NCBI RefSeq assembly: GCF_020092905.1
Contig: NZ_JAGSGB010000002.1
Span: 1,178,001-1,242,000, forward strand
Direction of reading: 5' to 3'
Source of the DNA: Pacificimonas aurantium
Lineage (GTDB): Bacteria; Pseudomonadota; Alphaproteobacteria; Sphingomonadales; Sphingomonadaceae
Length of the DNA: 64,000 bases
Shown here: one piece after another, positions 40,846 through 50,351 of the stretch
Layout: the number at the start of each line of letters is the position of its first letter
Numbering within the stretch: the first letter of the stretch is position 1
Made by a program: the position numbers and the translations under genes
The notes under the pieces: model-generated
Told to the model about the DNA's origin: nothing
The model's input: only the letters and a program-made list of their open reading frames with translations
Database searches by the model: none

Positions 40846-42662
40846 GACCGGCCCCTATTCTGGCCCTCCAGCCATTCCGTCAGCGGGGCGAAGTATTCCG
40901 CCATCGCGCTGCCGTTCATGTCCCTCGTGCCGGTAAACGCCTCGAGAGCATCGGGCCACGGGCGGCTGGATCCCATGGCGAGCATTGCATTCAGCTTTTC
41001 GCCGACCTCTTCGTCCGCATAGATCGAGCAGCGGTGCAAGGGACCCTCCCAGCCGGCCTGATCGCAGGCAGCCTTGTGAAACTGGAACTGGAGGAGCCGC
41101 GCCAGATAATAGCGCGTGTACGGGGTGTTCCCCGGCACATGATATTTGGCGCCGGGGTCGAACGAGTCTCCCGGCCTGTCGCCGCCCGGCGGCGTTATAC
41201 CCTGATAGTCGAAGCGAAGCTGGGTCCACGCGCTGTTATAGTCGGCCGGCTGAATTTCGCCCGAGAAGACCTGCCATCGCCACTTGTCGATAAGCAGTCC
41301 GAAGGGGAGGAAGGCGACCTTATCCAGCGCCTGACGCAAAAGAAGACCGATATCCTTCGACTCGTCCGGAACATTCGCGGGATCGAGGAGGCCAAGGTCG
41401 ACCAGATATTCCGGTGTTACGGAAAGCGCGATGAAATCGCCGACGGCCTCGTGAAAGCCGTCATTTGCCGAGCCCTTATACAAGAAGGGCTGGTTGCTAT
41501 AGGCGCGCTGGTAGAAATTGTGGCCGAGTTCGTGATGCACCGTCACGAAGTCGTCCGCGTTTACCCGCGTGCACATCTTGATGCGCAGGTCGTCCTCGTT
41601 GTCGACGTCCCAAGCGGACGCATGGCAGACGACTTCACGGTCTGCAGGAGCGGTGATCTGGCTGCGCTGCCAGAAGGTTTCGGGTAGCTCGTCGAACCCC
41701 AGCGAGGTGAAGAAGGCTTCGCCCGTTTCGACGATCTTCACGGGCGTGTAGTCGGCGCCTTCCAGAAGGTCGGTCAGGTCATAGCCGATGTCGCCCGCCC
41801 CCTCGGGCGCCACGAGAGGGTAGATGTTACCCCATTCCTGGGCCCACATATTGCCGAGAAGGTCGGCGCGGATGGGGCCGTCGGCGGGCTGCACTTCGTC
41901 GCCATATTCCTCGTTCAGCTCGGCGCGGACATAGCAGTGAAGCTGATCGTAGAGCGGCTTCACTTCGTTCCAGGTGCGGTCGAGAAGTCGGGCGAACTCG
42001 TCCGGGTCCATGTCGTATCCCGATCGCCACATGGCACCGGTATCCGCATAGCCGAGCGCCTGCGCGCCCTCATTGGAAATCTCCACGAAGCGCGCATAGT
42101 CTTCTTTCATGGGTACGCCGACACGGTGCCAGCTGGTCCACATTTCCTCCAGAAGCTCGGGATCGCGCACGGTCCCCATAAGCGCTTCGAGCTCATTCCC
42201 GCGGGTCGTCTCGCCCTTGTAGGTGCCGGTCCCCTTGCCATAGGCGGACTGGAGCCCGGTCAGGATGGTGGACAGCTCGTCGGCCGCGCCGGGAATGTCC
42301 GGCGCGGGTGCCGTAAGTCCCTGGCGCAGCATATTCAGCTTACGCTTTGTGTCGTAGTCGAGCCCCTCGACCTCCGCGTAGCGGGCGGCTTGATTGGCAA
42401 GTTCGACAGCCGCTTCGGTAAACTCCGCGCCCGCTCGCGCAGCGAGGAAGTCGGTGTCGACGTTGATATAGGTCGCGTTCACCCATGCCGCCTTCGCTGC
42501 ATAGATGCTGAGATCCGCAAGCCGCTCTTCGGCGCTTTCCACGAAAGACCTGGCATCGGCAGCGGTCGGCTGACCCGTTTCGGCAGGCTGATGGTGATCG
42601 GCCCTGGCGGCACCGGTGAGCAGGGCCGCGGCAAGCGCGGCGGTAGATATCTGACGAAGCAT
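40833..42662 (-). CDS. Peptidase family M2 (ACE-like peptidyl-dipeptidase), exported
   Basis: The 609-residue protein is related to angiotensin-converting enzyme and should remove C-terminal dipeptides with zinc. The ATG at 42662 gives a signal peptide (MLRQISTAALAAALLTGAARA). The zinc motif HELGH is at residues 377-381, and the third ligand is probably in DGFHEAVGDFIALS about 24 residues later. The late segment PGNTPYTRYYLARLLQFQFH is also family-typical. The open frame upstream is not conserved. It probably acts in the periplasm. It overlaps the SIMPL gene and lies downstream of the alpha/beta hydrolase. Confidence 0.93.
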   Translation of the reverse strand: MLRQISTAALAAALLTGAARADHHQPAETGQPTAADARSFVESAEERLADLSIYAAKAAWVNATYINVDTDFLAARAGAEFTEAAVELANQAARYAEVEGLDYDTKRKLNMLRQGLTAPAPDIPGAADELSTILTGLQSAYGKGTGTYKGETTRGNELEALMGTVRDPELLEEMWTSWHRVGVPMKEDYARFVEISNEGAQALGYADTGAMWRSGYDMDPDEFARLLDRTWNEVKPLYDQLHCYVRAELNEEYGDEVQPADGPIRADLLGNMWAQEWGNIYPLVAPEGAGDIGYDLTDLLEGADYTPVKIVETGEAFFTSLGFDELPETFWQRSQITAPADREVVCHASAWDVDNEDDLRIKMCTRVNADDFVTVHHELGHNFYQRAYSNQPFLYKGSANDGFHEAVGDFIALSVTPEYLVDLGLLDPANVPDESKDIGLLLRQALDKVAFLPFGLLIDKWRWQVFSGEIQPADYNSAWTQLRFDYQGITPPGGDRPGDSFDPGAKYHVPGNTPYTRYYLARLLQFQFHKAACDQAGWEGPLHRCSIYADEEVGEKLNAMLAMGSSRPWPDALEAFTGTRDMNGSAMAEYFAPLTEWLEGQNRGRSCGW

Positions 42663-42729
42663 GGGCTCCACTTCCCAAAGCAGGTTTCGAACGGCCCATG
42701 TTTCAGGGCCGGTCGTCTCCGCCGTCAAG

Positions 42730-43488
42730 TCAACCGAAAGCGGAGGCCAGGGCCTCGCCGAACTCCGGCTTCGTTACGGAAGACATGTGCGTCCCGGGAA
42801 TCTCGGCAAACGAGGCGCCGGGAATGGCGTCGGCAAGCTCACGCGCGCCGTTCAGATAGATATCCTCGGCACCGCAGATCACATGGGTGGGAACGTCGAT
42901 GGCTCGCAATGCGGTATCCGAAGTGTCGGTTACGGCATGCAGCAGCGCGCGGGCAGCCGTCAGATCGACCTTGTTCGTCTTCAGGAACTGCTGAGTCATA
43001 TAGGCTTCGGTCCCGGGCTTGTGGCTGCCGTAGCTGTCGATCGTCTGCACGAAATCCGGAATGCGCGTGCCGGCACCATGATCGGTGATGCCGGCAAGGC
43101 TCATGCCGCAAAGAGCCAGACGGCCGGGCTCGAGCATGCGTTCGGCAGTCGTGATCGCGGCAGTACGCGCGCCGAGAGAGAATCCGGCCATGTCGAAATC
43201 CGAAATTGCCAGATAGTCGAGCCAGGCGGACGTATCCCGCTCCAGGACGCCGACGGGATAGGCCTTCGCATCGGTGGGCGCTTCGCTTTGCCCGTGCGCG
43301 CGAAAGTCGAGCATAAGGACGCGAAAGCCGGCCCGCGCGAGGCGATCCGCAGTCCCGAACTTGATCCAGTTGACCTCCGCACTGGAAAACAGGCCATGGA
43401 GGAGAAGAAGCGGACGTCCCTCTACCGGGCCCATCTCGTGCCATGCGAGGCGGGCGCCGTCGAAACTGCTGAAGCGATGCACCGACAT
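42730..43488 (-). CDS. Alpha/beta hydrolase
   Basis: The 252-residue product has an alpha/beta hydrolase fold with the oxyanion region LLLLHGLFSSAEVNW, the nucleophile elbow GFSLGA (Ser104), an acid in CGAEDIYLNG and His in PGTHMSSV. The start is the ATG at 43488 (MSVHRFSSFDGARLAWHEMG), downstream of the perfect terminator of the methyltransferase gene; the open frame above it is not conserved. The substrate is unknown. No signal peptide is seen. Confidence 0.88.
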   Translation of the reverse strand: MSVHRFSSFDGARLAWHEMGPVEGRPLLLLHGLFSSAEVNWIKFGTADRLARAGFRVLMLDFRAHGQSEAPTDAKAYPVGVLERDTSAWLDYLAISDFDMAGFSLGARTAAITTAERMLEPGRLALCGMSLAGITDHGAGTRIPDFVQTIDSYGSHKPGTEAYMTQQFLKTNKVDLTAARALLHAVTDTSDTALRAIDVPTHVICGAEDIYLNGARELADAIPGASFAEIPGTHMSSVTKPEFGEALASAFG

Positions 43489-43501
43489 AGCCCCGGTGAA
43501 G

Positions 43502-43552
43502 CAAAAAATGGTGCCGCCGCCTAGGGGTAGGACGAGGAAAGGCGGCGGCACC
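43502..43552 (-). terminator. Strong intrinsic terminator after methyltransferase gene
   Basis: On the minus strand a perfect 13-base-pair stem (43540-43552 with 43510-43522) with a 17-base loop is followed by ATTTTTTGC. It lies 18 bases after the stop at 43571 and just before the alpha/beta hydrolase start. This is the clearest intrinsic terminator in the window. Confidence 0.9.
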
Positions 43553-43570
43553 GCTGCCGAGACCGAGGGT

Positions 43571-44686
43571 CTAGTTCGCCCGGCAGACAAAGTAAGCATT
43601 GCGAAGGTCGTGGGGCAGACGGTGCATGGCCACGGAATCGAACCCGGCCTCTGCCAGGAGAAGCTGCGCCAGCTCGACACCCCAGGCCGAACCGAGCCCT
43701 GCGCCGTTTTGGGACAGGCTGACCGTCATGCAGTGCATGCACGACATCGTGTAGATGAACGGCGCCAGCGGGTGGTTCACATTGCCAGCGTGAGAGCTGT
43801 GTGCGTGAATATCCTGCATGATGTAGACCCCGCGGGGTCGCAGAGCATTGCGAATGCGGGCGAGCAGCGCATCGGGATGTCGCTGACCATGGACCGCATC
43901 GAACGTCAGAATAAGGTCGAACGCCCGGTGATCGGTCATCGCCGTCCCGTCGAGTTCTGCATAGCGGACATTGTCCAGCCCCTCTGCCTGAACCCGTGCC
44001 TCTGCAATCTGGCGCGGACTGCGATCATAGCCGGTGAAGCTGCTGTTCGGGTACAGCCGAGCGAGTTCGCGCACGAGGCGGCCTCCGCCGCATCCGACAT
44101 CGAGTACGTCGATGCCCTCGATCAGACGCTCCCGAAGACCGGCTGACAGCGCGATGGTTGCATCGAGATCGAGCGAAAGTTCGGTTTCCGCCGCCTTCAC
44201 CTCGCGGAAGCGTCCGAAAGCGGCTGCCGGAACCCCGCCCCCATTGCGGAAGCATTCGACGATCTCGGTTTCCACCGGCGCGAGAACGCCAATCCACTGC
44301 ATCATCGCGGCGAGATTCACGGCGTCCGCGTTGCCGCCAAGAAAACGGGCATGTTCAGGGGGCAGGCGGTAGGTTTCGGCGATCCGGTCGATTTCCACGA
44401 TCCCTGCAGTGGTCATCGCCCCCAGCCATTCGCGGACATACCGTTCGGACAGACCGGCCTCGCGAGCCCAGCCCGCACTGCTTTTCCAGGCGCCGCCATG
44501 CATCGCGTCGAACAGCCCCGTGCGGTGACCGACGGACACCATCATGGCGGCACCTGCCTTGTTCAGCATGTCCACCATCTTCTGCGCGAAGTCAGGAAGA
44601 TCGTTGCCCTGCACCATATCCACGGCGCGCGGCGCCTTTGCCAGGAAGCCCATCGTCCAATTCCCCAAAACCTGTCTTCCCTTCAT
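43571..44686 (-). CDS. Winged-helix SAM-dependent methyltransferase
   Basis: The product (371 residues from the ATG at 44686) has an N-terminal winged-helix part (GHRTGLFDAM, then LSERYVREWLGAMTTAGIVE and YRLPPEHARFL). A class I methyltransferase domain follows with motif I VLDVGCGGGRLVREL, the acidic loop FTGYDRSPRQIAEA and LILTFDAVHGQRHPD. This arrangement resembles a family of putative small-molecule methyltransferases of unknown substrate. No start has a clear ribosome site; ATGs at 44653 and 44617 are alternatives. It follows the DUF4336 gene and is closed by a strong terminator. Confidence 0.83.
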   Translation of the reverse strand: MKGRQVLGNWTMGFLAKAPRAVDMVQGNDLPDFAQKMVDMLNKAGAAMMVSVGHRTGLFDAMHGGAWKSSAGWAREAGLSERYVREWLGAMTTAGIVEIDRIAETYRLPPEHARFLGGNADAVNLAAMMQWIGVLAPVETEIVECFRNGGGVPAAAFGRFREVKAAETELSLDLDATIALSAGLRERLIEGIDVLDVGCGGGRLVRELARLYPNSSFTGYDRSPRQIAEARVQAEGLDNVRYAELDGTAMTDHRAFDLILTFDAVHGQRHPDALLARIRNALRPRGVYIMQDIHAHSSHAGNVNHPLAPFIYTMSCMHCMTVSLSQNGAGLGSAWGVELAQLLLAEAGFDSVAMHRLPHDLRNAYFVCRAN

Positions 44687-44794
44687 TCGGAAGGCAGCGT
44701 TGGACGCAGCGTCGCAGACAGCGTGGTAATTGGATCGCAAAAGCGTTGTATTTACCCGGGCGGCCCCACCCGACCCGGCAAGTCGCTGTAAATC

Positions 44795-45550
44795 CTAGGC
44801 GCTTCGGGGCACAGCCCAACGAAAGGCGCGTCGTAGTTCCGCCCGCCCGTCGCGGGGATAGGGCCGGCCATGGGACATGATGACCCCCCGCGTATCCCAG
44901 CCGAGAACCTGGTGCAGCGCGCGGCGCACCGCTGTGATCTTGGGGCGGAATGTCAGTTGAAGGTCGAACGGCGCTTTTCCGTCTGGATCCGCAGCGCCTG
45001 CCAGCCGCAACAGCAACCGCAGCCACCAAGACCTGACGCGGACGGGCTCGAAATTCTCGATAAGGTCACAGAGGATCGTGGTGCGGCTCTCGCGGTGAAA
45101 GAAAACCGCCTCCGTCACCGCAGTGCCGGGCACGAGGACCTGTTCGATCTCCCCGGCCCAAGAGTGCGGCGCGGCGGCCCCCAGTGCCCGGAGAGAGGGG
45201 AGCGGCCGTTTCGCGGTCTCGGACAAGCCCGGTACTCCGAACAGCTCTGCCTGCGGGTATCGCGCATGCCAGTCCGGCACATACCAATAGTGGATGCTGT
45301 TCGGAGCCAGGAGAAATGCAGGGGTGCCGAGGGCATCGATCGCAGAGAAGAGCGCCTCGCTTGGCTGGGTGGGGCTGTGAAGCCACAACCGTCCGTCAGC
45401 CAGACGGATGATCGTCATCCTGGTTGGGAAAGGCAGTTCGACCGGCCCATAGTCCATCCGGATTTCCGGGCCGTCGACAATCCAGATATTCGGACCGAAG
45501 GGCTTGGGTTCGTTCAGAGGCTCATATGGTTGGAACGCCAGATCCGTCAT
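44795..45550 (-). CDS. DUF4336 protein (metallo-beta-lactamase-like)
   Basis: The 251-residue product matches the DUF4336 family. Its segments are FGPNIWIVDGPEIRMDYGPV, PFPTRMTIIRLADGRLWLHS, LAPNSIHYWYVPDWHARYPQ and, near the end, GWDTRGVIMSHGRP. The family has a metallo-beta-lactamase-like fold without the full classical metal motif and has no assigned activity. AAGGAGG precedes the ATG at 45550. It is divergent from the glutaminase gene and upstream of the methyltransferase. Confidence 0.85.
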   Translation of the reverse strand: MTDLAFQPYEPLNEPKPFGPNIWIVDGPEIRMDYGPVELPFPTRMTIIRLADGRLWLHSPTQPSEALFSAIDALGTPAFLLAPNSIHYWYVPDWHARYPQAELFGVPGLSETAKRPLPSLRALGAAAPHSWAGEIEQVLVPGTAVTEAVFFHRESRTTILCDLIENFEPVRVRSWWLRLLLRLAGAADPDGKAPFDLQLTFRPKITAVRRALHQVLGWDTRGVIMSHGRPYPRDGRAELRRAFRWAVPRSA

Positions 45551-45679
45551 TCGCGCCTCCTTAGAAAATGCCGCACCGATGGTAGCATTTCGCCCGGATC
45601 AGAGCGAGCACTGCGCCGCCGTAAGGATTGGCGACAAATTGAGTTCAGACGAAGGCCGAGATGGGCTAGCGAGACCGCC

Positions 45680-46603
45680 ATGGATTTGCAGAACATGGTC
45701 GAAGAAGTCTGGAATTCGCTCGCCGATCAGCGCGGCGCGGGCAAGGTGGCCGACTATATCCCGGCGTTGGCGGAGGTCGATCCGAACTGCTTCGGGATCG
45801 CGCTGGCAACCAGGGATGGACGCACCTACTGCGCAGGAGACGGCGAAGTCCCTTTTTCTATCCAAAGCATCTCGAAAGTGTTCGTGCTGGCCATGGCGCT
45901 AGACCGCCACGGCTCTGCTCTGTTCGAAGCGGTCGGACGGGAACCGTCGGGCGACCCGTTCAATTCGATCGTCCAGCTGGAGCGGGAGAAAGGCATTCCC
46001 CGCAACCCGTTCATCAATGCGGGCGCCATCGTCACCACGGACCGGCTGATCGACGACCGGAGTACCGAAGAAGCCGTGGAAGAGCTGCTCGCGGCGCTCA
46101 AGAAGATGGCGCGCGACGACGATATCCGCATCGACAAGGAGGTGGCGCAATCGGAGAGCCGGACCGGCGCGCGCAACCGCAGTCTCGCCTATTTCATGGC
46201 GGACTTCGACCGACTGCTGAACCCGGTAGAGACCGTGCTGTCGGTCTACTTTCGCCAGTGTGCCTTGACGATGACGTGCAAGCAGCTCGCCGAGGCGGCG
46301 CTTTTTCTGGCGTTCGACGGCACCGACCCTGTCACGGGTCACGTCCTTACATCGACCCAGCGCGCACGGCGCATCAACGCGTTGATGCTGACCTGCGGCC
46401 ATTACGACAATTCGGGCGAGTTCGCCTATGAGGTCGGCTTTTGCGGAAAGTCCGGCGTGGGCGGCGGAATCCTCGCGATCGTCCCTGACAAAGCCTCGAT
46501 CGCCGTATGGGCCCCGGGCCTGAACCGCGAAGGCACAAGCCTTCTCGGTGCCCGGGCCCTTAGAGAGATTGCCCACCGAACGGGCTGGTCGGTATTCGGC
46601 TAG
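45680..46603 (+). CDS. glsA: Glutaminase
   Basis: Glutaminase hydrolyses glutamine to glutamate and ammonia. The 307-residue product belongs to the beta-lactamase-like serine family: QSISKVF supplies the Ser63-Lys66 pair. The segments NPFINAGAIV, NRSLAYFM and CGHYDNSGEFAYEVGFCGKS are diagnostic. The ATG at 45680 (MDLQNMVEEVWNSLADQRG) fits the family length, although the frame is open far upstream. It is divergent from DUF4336 and followed after 48 bases by a GGDEF gene. Confidence 0.96.
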   Translation: MDLQNMVEEVWNSLADQRGAGKVADYIPALAEVDPNCFGIALATRDGRTYCAGDGEVPFSIQSISKVFVLAMALDRHGSALFEAVGREPSGDPFNSIVQLEREKGIPRNPFINAGAIVTTDRLIDDRSTEEAVEELLAALKKMARDDDIRIDKEVAQSESRTGARNRSLAYFMADFDRLLNPVETVLSVYFRQCALTMTCKQLAEAALFLAFDGTDPVTGHVLTSTQRARRINALMLTCGHYDNSGEFAYEVGFCGKSGVGGGILAIVPDKASIAVWAPGLNREGTSLLGARALREIAHRTGWSVFG

Positions 46604-46651
46604 GTAGTTTCACGTCCATGACAATCGCGCCGGAGGCCTTACAAGGCGCGC

Positions 46652-47881
46652 ATGACCACGCCCCCGATCTCGGAAATCCAGCCGGATCATATATACCGGG
46701 AGACGATCGAATCCGCGCTTACGAGCCGGAAGGCGATGTGGTTTCTGCCGCCGCTCCTGCGATCGAGATATCTGGCGCTGACCAGCTCGTCGCGGCGCTG
46801 GCAATTTCTCCTCGCAATAGGTTTCGGGATGGCGGGCAATCTCGCTTGCCTGGCAATCGACGCCAGGATCGGGGAAGACTTCCTCCGGCATAGTCTGCCG
46901 CTCCGTCTCGGCGTGGTCTTCGGACCTCAGCTGCTCGCTTTCGCGCTCGTCTGGGCCAGAGTATCACCGCGGATTAGCTACCCGGCCATAGTGATTTCGC
47001 TGCTGGCGTTGGTGAGCGTTCCCGCGCATCTTTCCACCATTGCCGGTCCGATCGTCGGCGACCGCTACCTGCTTGCCGCGGGTCTGGTCGCGCTGGCGGC
47101 AAATTTCGTGCTCCCGATGAGCTTCCGCTACTCTGCCTTCGCGGCGGCAGCCAACACGGCCCTGATCCTGCTCTTCGCGGTGGACAGCGGAGAACTGGGC
47201 TTCATCGAGTTGGGGGCCTTTTTCGCGTTTCTGATCCTCACAACGCTGGTGGCGACCTATCGAACGGAATTGGGCGAGAAGCGCTCTTTTCTACTGGGCC
47301 TGCGCGACCACTTGCGCGTTGCGGAGTTGAGCGACGCCAATGCCCGGCTTGCCGAACTCACACGCACCGACCAGCTCACCGACCTGGCCAACCGTCGCGG
47401 GTTCGACGAGACCTATGCGCGCCTGCTGGCCGAAGCGCAGCAGGCGAACGACTGGATCGGCCTGCTGATGATCGATATCGACCGGTTCAAGCAGTTCAAC
47501 GACGCGCTCGGTCACGAGGAAGGCGATGTGTGCCTGTGCACGGTGGCCGGCGCGCTGAAAGAAGCCTTGCGGGAAAGCGACGCGTTCGTAGCGCGCTACG
47601 GCGGCGAGGAATTTGCGGTCGTCCTGCCGGGCGCCGGGCCGGTCGAAGCGCGCCGCACGGCAGAATCTCTTCGCAAAGCGATCGAGGATCTGAAGCTAGG
47701 CCATCCCGCGCCGCCGCACCGGTTCGTGACCATCAGTATCGGAGTGGCCGCCGCCCGCATGGAACCCTCCATGGCAAGCGAAGCTGGCCCGCCGCTCCTG
47801 AACATGGCGGACCGCGCGCTCTACGACGCCAAGCGAAAGGGCCGAAACAGGACCGCCTTCGCCACCCCTGCCGCCGCCTGA
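46652..47881 (+). CDS. Membrane GGDEF protein, probable diguanylate cyclase
   Basis: The 409-residue protein has five or six hydrophobic segments between about residues 45 and 195. A short coiled coil follows, then a GGDEF domain (about 230-400) with TRTDQLTDLANRRGFDE, LLMIDIDRFKQFNDALGHEE and the intact site RYGGEEF. An inhibitory-site-like RESD precedes it, but six residues lie between it and GGEEF instead of the usual five. The membrane part is a likely sensor of unknown signal. It lies 48 bases after glsA and is convergent with asd. Confidence 0.88.
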   Translation: MTTPPISEIQPDHIYRETIESALTSRKAMWFLPPLLRSRYLALTSSSRRWQFLLAIGFGMAGNLACLAIDARIGEDFLRHSLPLRLGVVFGPQLLAFALVWARVSPRISYPAIVISLLALVSVPAHLSTIAGPIVGDRYLLAAGLVALAANFVLPMSFRYSAFAAAANTALILLFAVDSGELGFIELGAFFAFLILTTLVATYRTELGEKRSFLLGLRDHLRVAELSDANARLAELTRTDQLTDLANRRGFDETYARLLAEAQQANDWIGLLMIDIDRFKQFNDALGHEEGDVCLCTVAGALKEALRESDAFVARYGGEEFAVVLPGAGPVEARRTAESLRKAIEDLKLGHPAPPHRFVTISIGVAAARMEPSMASEAGPPLLNMADRALYDAKRKGRNRTAFATPAAA

Positions 47882-47929
47882 GGGCGCACGTCTGCGTTTA
47901 GAAGCGGCGTCTCGGGAAGGCCCCTGCGC

Positions 47930-48952
47930 CTACCCCTTCTGCAGCCGCTCGCGGCCCAGAAGTTCCGCAATCTGGACCGCGTTCAATGCGGCGCCCTTCC
48001 GCAGATTGTCGCTGACGCACCACAGGTTCAGACCGTGTTTCACGGTCGGGTCCTTGCGCACGCGGCTGATGTAGGTCGCGTATTCGCCGACACATTCCAC
48101 CGGCGTCACATAGCCGCCATTCTCTCGCTTATCGACCAGCATGCAGCCCGGAGCCTCTCTCAGAATCTTGTGCGCCTGCTCGACGCTGAGGGGCTTTTCG
48201 AACTCCACGTTCAGGGCTTCCGAATGGCCGACGAAGACCGGAACGCGGACGCACGTGGCGGTCACCTCGATATCCGGGTCGAGAATCTTGTGGGTCTCGG
48301 AGACCATCTTCCACTCTTCCTTGGTGGACCCGTCATCCATGAACTTGTCGATATGGGGGATGACGTTGAAGGCGATCTGCTTGGTGAAAACCTCGCTTTC
48401 CTTCGGGTCACCGACGAAAATGGCGCGGGTCTGCGTGAACAGTTCGTCCATCGCCTCCTTTCCGGCGCCCGAAACCGACTGATAGGTCGAAACAACGACC
48501 CGCTTGATCGTCGCCGCATCGTGCAAAGGCTTCAGCGCGACCATCATCTGCGCCGTAGAACAGTTCGGATTGGCGATGATGTTCCGCTTCATGCGCCCGA
48601 GCGCCTGCGGGTTCACTTCCGGCACTATGAGCGGAACGTCGGGCTCCATGCGATAAAGAGAGCTGTTGTCGATAACCACGCAGCCCGCCGCCGCGGCCCG
48701 CGGTGCATGTTCCTTGGCAGGACCCGAGCCAGCAGCGAACAGGGCAATATCCCAACCGGAAAAGTCGAAATGTTCGATGGACTGGCACTTCAGTTCGCGG
48801 TCCGTATCACCGAAATCGATCATGCGGCCCTGGCTGCGGCTGGATGCGACGGCGGCAATGTCGTCGAGCGGAAATTCGCGCTCTGCGAGGATGGCGAGCA
48901 TTTCGCGGCCCACATTTCCCGTCGCTCCCACGACGGCGACCCGGTAACCCAT
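47930..48952 (-). CDS. asd: Aspartate-semialdehyde dehydrogenase
   Basis: Asd reduces aspartyl phosphate to aspartate semialdehyde, the branch point to lysine/diaminopimelate, threonine and methionine. The ATG at 48952 (MGYRVAVVGATGNVGREML) begins the NADP-binding fold and gives 340 residues. The catalytic cysteine is Cys131 in ANPNCSTAQMM, and the segment RVPVFVGHSEALNVEFE is also typical. The frame upstream is not conserved. It is divergent from the glutamate-type dehydrogenase gene across a 112-base gap in which no promoter was recognised. Confidence 0.97.
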   Translation of the reverse strand: MGYRVAVVGATGNVGREMLAILAEREFPLDDIAAVASSRSQGRMIDFGDTDRELKCQSIEHFDFSGWDIALFAAGSGPAKEHAPRAAAAGCVVIDNSSLYRMEPDVPLIVPEVNPQALGRMKRNIIANPNCSTAQMMVALKPLHDAATIKRVVVSTYQSVSGAGKEAMDELFTQTRAIFVGDPKESEVFTKQIAFNVIPHIDKFMDDGSTKEEWKMVSETHKILDPDIEVTATCVRVPVFVGHSEALNVEFEKPLSVEQAHKILREAPGCMLVDKRENGGYVTPVECVGEYATYISRVRKDPTVKHGLNLWCVSDNLRKGAALNAVQIAELLGRERLQKG

Positions 48953-49064
48953 ATCGAACTCCCTGATTGGCGCCGCGCGAATAGGACGCAGCCCGCTTCT
49001 GTGCAACGGCACGTGGTCCGAACCGTTCGCCCGCACAAGAGCAGAGACGCCGAAAGGGACCCGG

Positions 49065-50321
49065 ATGAGTGATGAGTTGAGGGCCGCCCGCGACCGGATG
49101 TACCGGGCCGCAGAATATTTCGACGTTGCGGACGAACTTGTCGAGCGGCTCGATTATCCGTCGGAGACGCTGGCGGCATCCATACCGCTGCGCTGCGACG
49201 ACGGGACCCTCCTGCAACTGAAGGCCTGGCGCTGCCGCTACAACTCGACGCTTGGTCCGACAAAGGGCGGTGTACGCTTTCATCAGTCCGTCTGCCTCGG
49301 CGAAGTCCAGACGCTCGCTTTCCTGATGACGATGAAGTGCGCGCTGATGGGCCTTCCCTTCGGGGGCGGCAAAGGCGGCGTTCATGTCGACGCAAGCGGC
49401 CTGTCGGCGATGGAAAAAGAACGCCTGACGAGAGGCTATGTGCGCGCCTTTGCCCGTATCCTGGGCCCCGAACGCGACATCCCCGCACCGGATGTCGCGA
49501 CAGGCGAGCAGGAGATGGCCTGGATGGCGAGCGAATACAGCGAACTCGAAGGCAGGATCCTGCCGGGAGCGTTTACGGGCAAGCCGGTCGTCCTGGGCGG
49601 GGCGCGCGGCCGCACTGCCGCCACTGGCCGCGGAGCATTGATCGCGCTGGAAGAGATGCGGCCGAAGCTCGACCTGCCGAACGGCGGTCTGAAGATCGCG
49701 CTTCAGGGCCTCGGCAATGCCGGAATCTGGTTCGCAAAGAGCGCCGTCGAGGCCGGCCACCGGATCGTTGCCGCGTCGGACAGCTCCGGCATGGTCTCGG
49801 ACCCCGATGGCCTCGACATCGAGACCATCGCGAAGCTTAAAGCCGAGGGAAATCACCTGTCCGACCTGGACGGCGCGGATCTTTCCGATGGCGCGGATAT
49901 CGTTTCGGCGGATTGCGACGTGCTTGCTCTCGCCGCCTTGGGCGGGGTCATCACCTCGGAAAACGCCGATCAGGTCGACGCCCCCGTGATTCTGGAAATT
50001 GCCAACATCCCGATCCTGCCCGAAGCCGATGAAACCCTGCGTAACAAGGGTATCGAGGTGGTGCCCGACATCCTCGCCAACGGCGGGGGCGTCACCGTCA
50101 GTCACGCCGAATGGGTCCAGAACCGGGAAGGCCTGAGCTGGAGCGAAGAGCGCGTCGACGACTATCTCGAATCGCAGATGAAGAAGGCCACTTGCCGAAC
50201 TAGCGAAGCAATGGATGCGCAGCATGTCGACATGCGGACGGCGGCTTATGGCGCGGCCATGGTCCGCTTGTGCGAGGCAATCAGCGTATCGGGAACGGCG
50301 GAGGATTTCGCCCCCGCTTGA
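49065..50321 (+). CDS. Glu/Leu/Phe/Val dehydrogenase, probably glutamate dehydrogenase
   Basis: The 418-residue protein is an amino-acid dehydrogenase that interconverts an amino acid with its 2-oxo acid plus ammonia. Conserved parts are STLGPTKGGVRFHQSV (Lys67), PFGGGKGGVHVD (Lys103), the Rossmann loop LQGLGNAGIWFAKSA and NIPILPEADETL. The length and PTKGGVRF fit hexameric glutamate dehydrogenase, but leucine or related substrates cannot be excluded. A purine-rich CGAAAGGGA precedes the ATG. It heads a four-gene plus-strand run to 52068. Confidence 0.92.
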   Translation: MSDELRAARDRMYRAAEYFDVADELVERLDYPSETLAASIPLRCDDGTLLQLKAWRCRYNSTLGPTKGGVRFHQSVCLGEVQTLAFLMTMKCALMGLPFGGGKGGVHVDASGLSAMEKERLTRGYVRAFARILGPERDIPAPDVATGEQEMAWMASEYSELEGRILPGAFTGKPVVLGGARGRTAATGRGALIALEEMRPKLDLPNGGLKIALQGLGNAGIWFAKSAVEAGHRIVAASDSSGMVSDPDGLDIETIAKLKAEGNHLSDLDGADLSDGADIVSADCDVLALAALGGVITSENADQVDAPVILEIANIPILPEADETLRNKGIEVVPDILANGGGVTVSHAEWVQNREGLSWSEERVDDYLESQMKKATCRTSEAMDAQHVDMRTAAYGAAMVRLCEAISVSGTAEDFAPA

Positions 50322-50351
50322 GCCACTGACAAAAGGCGATAGGACGACCCC

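Noticed and set aside
47881-47931. Inverted repeat between convergent GGDEF and asd genes
   Set aside because: Only six bases pair well and there is no T-run on either strand, so a terminator call is not supported.
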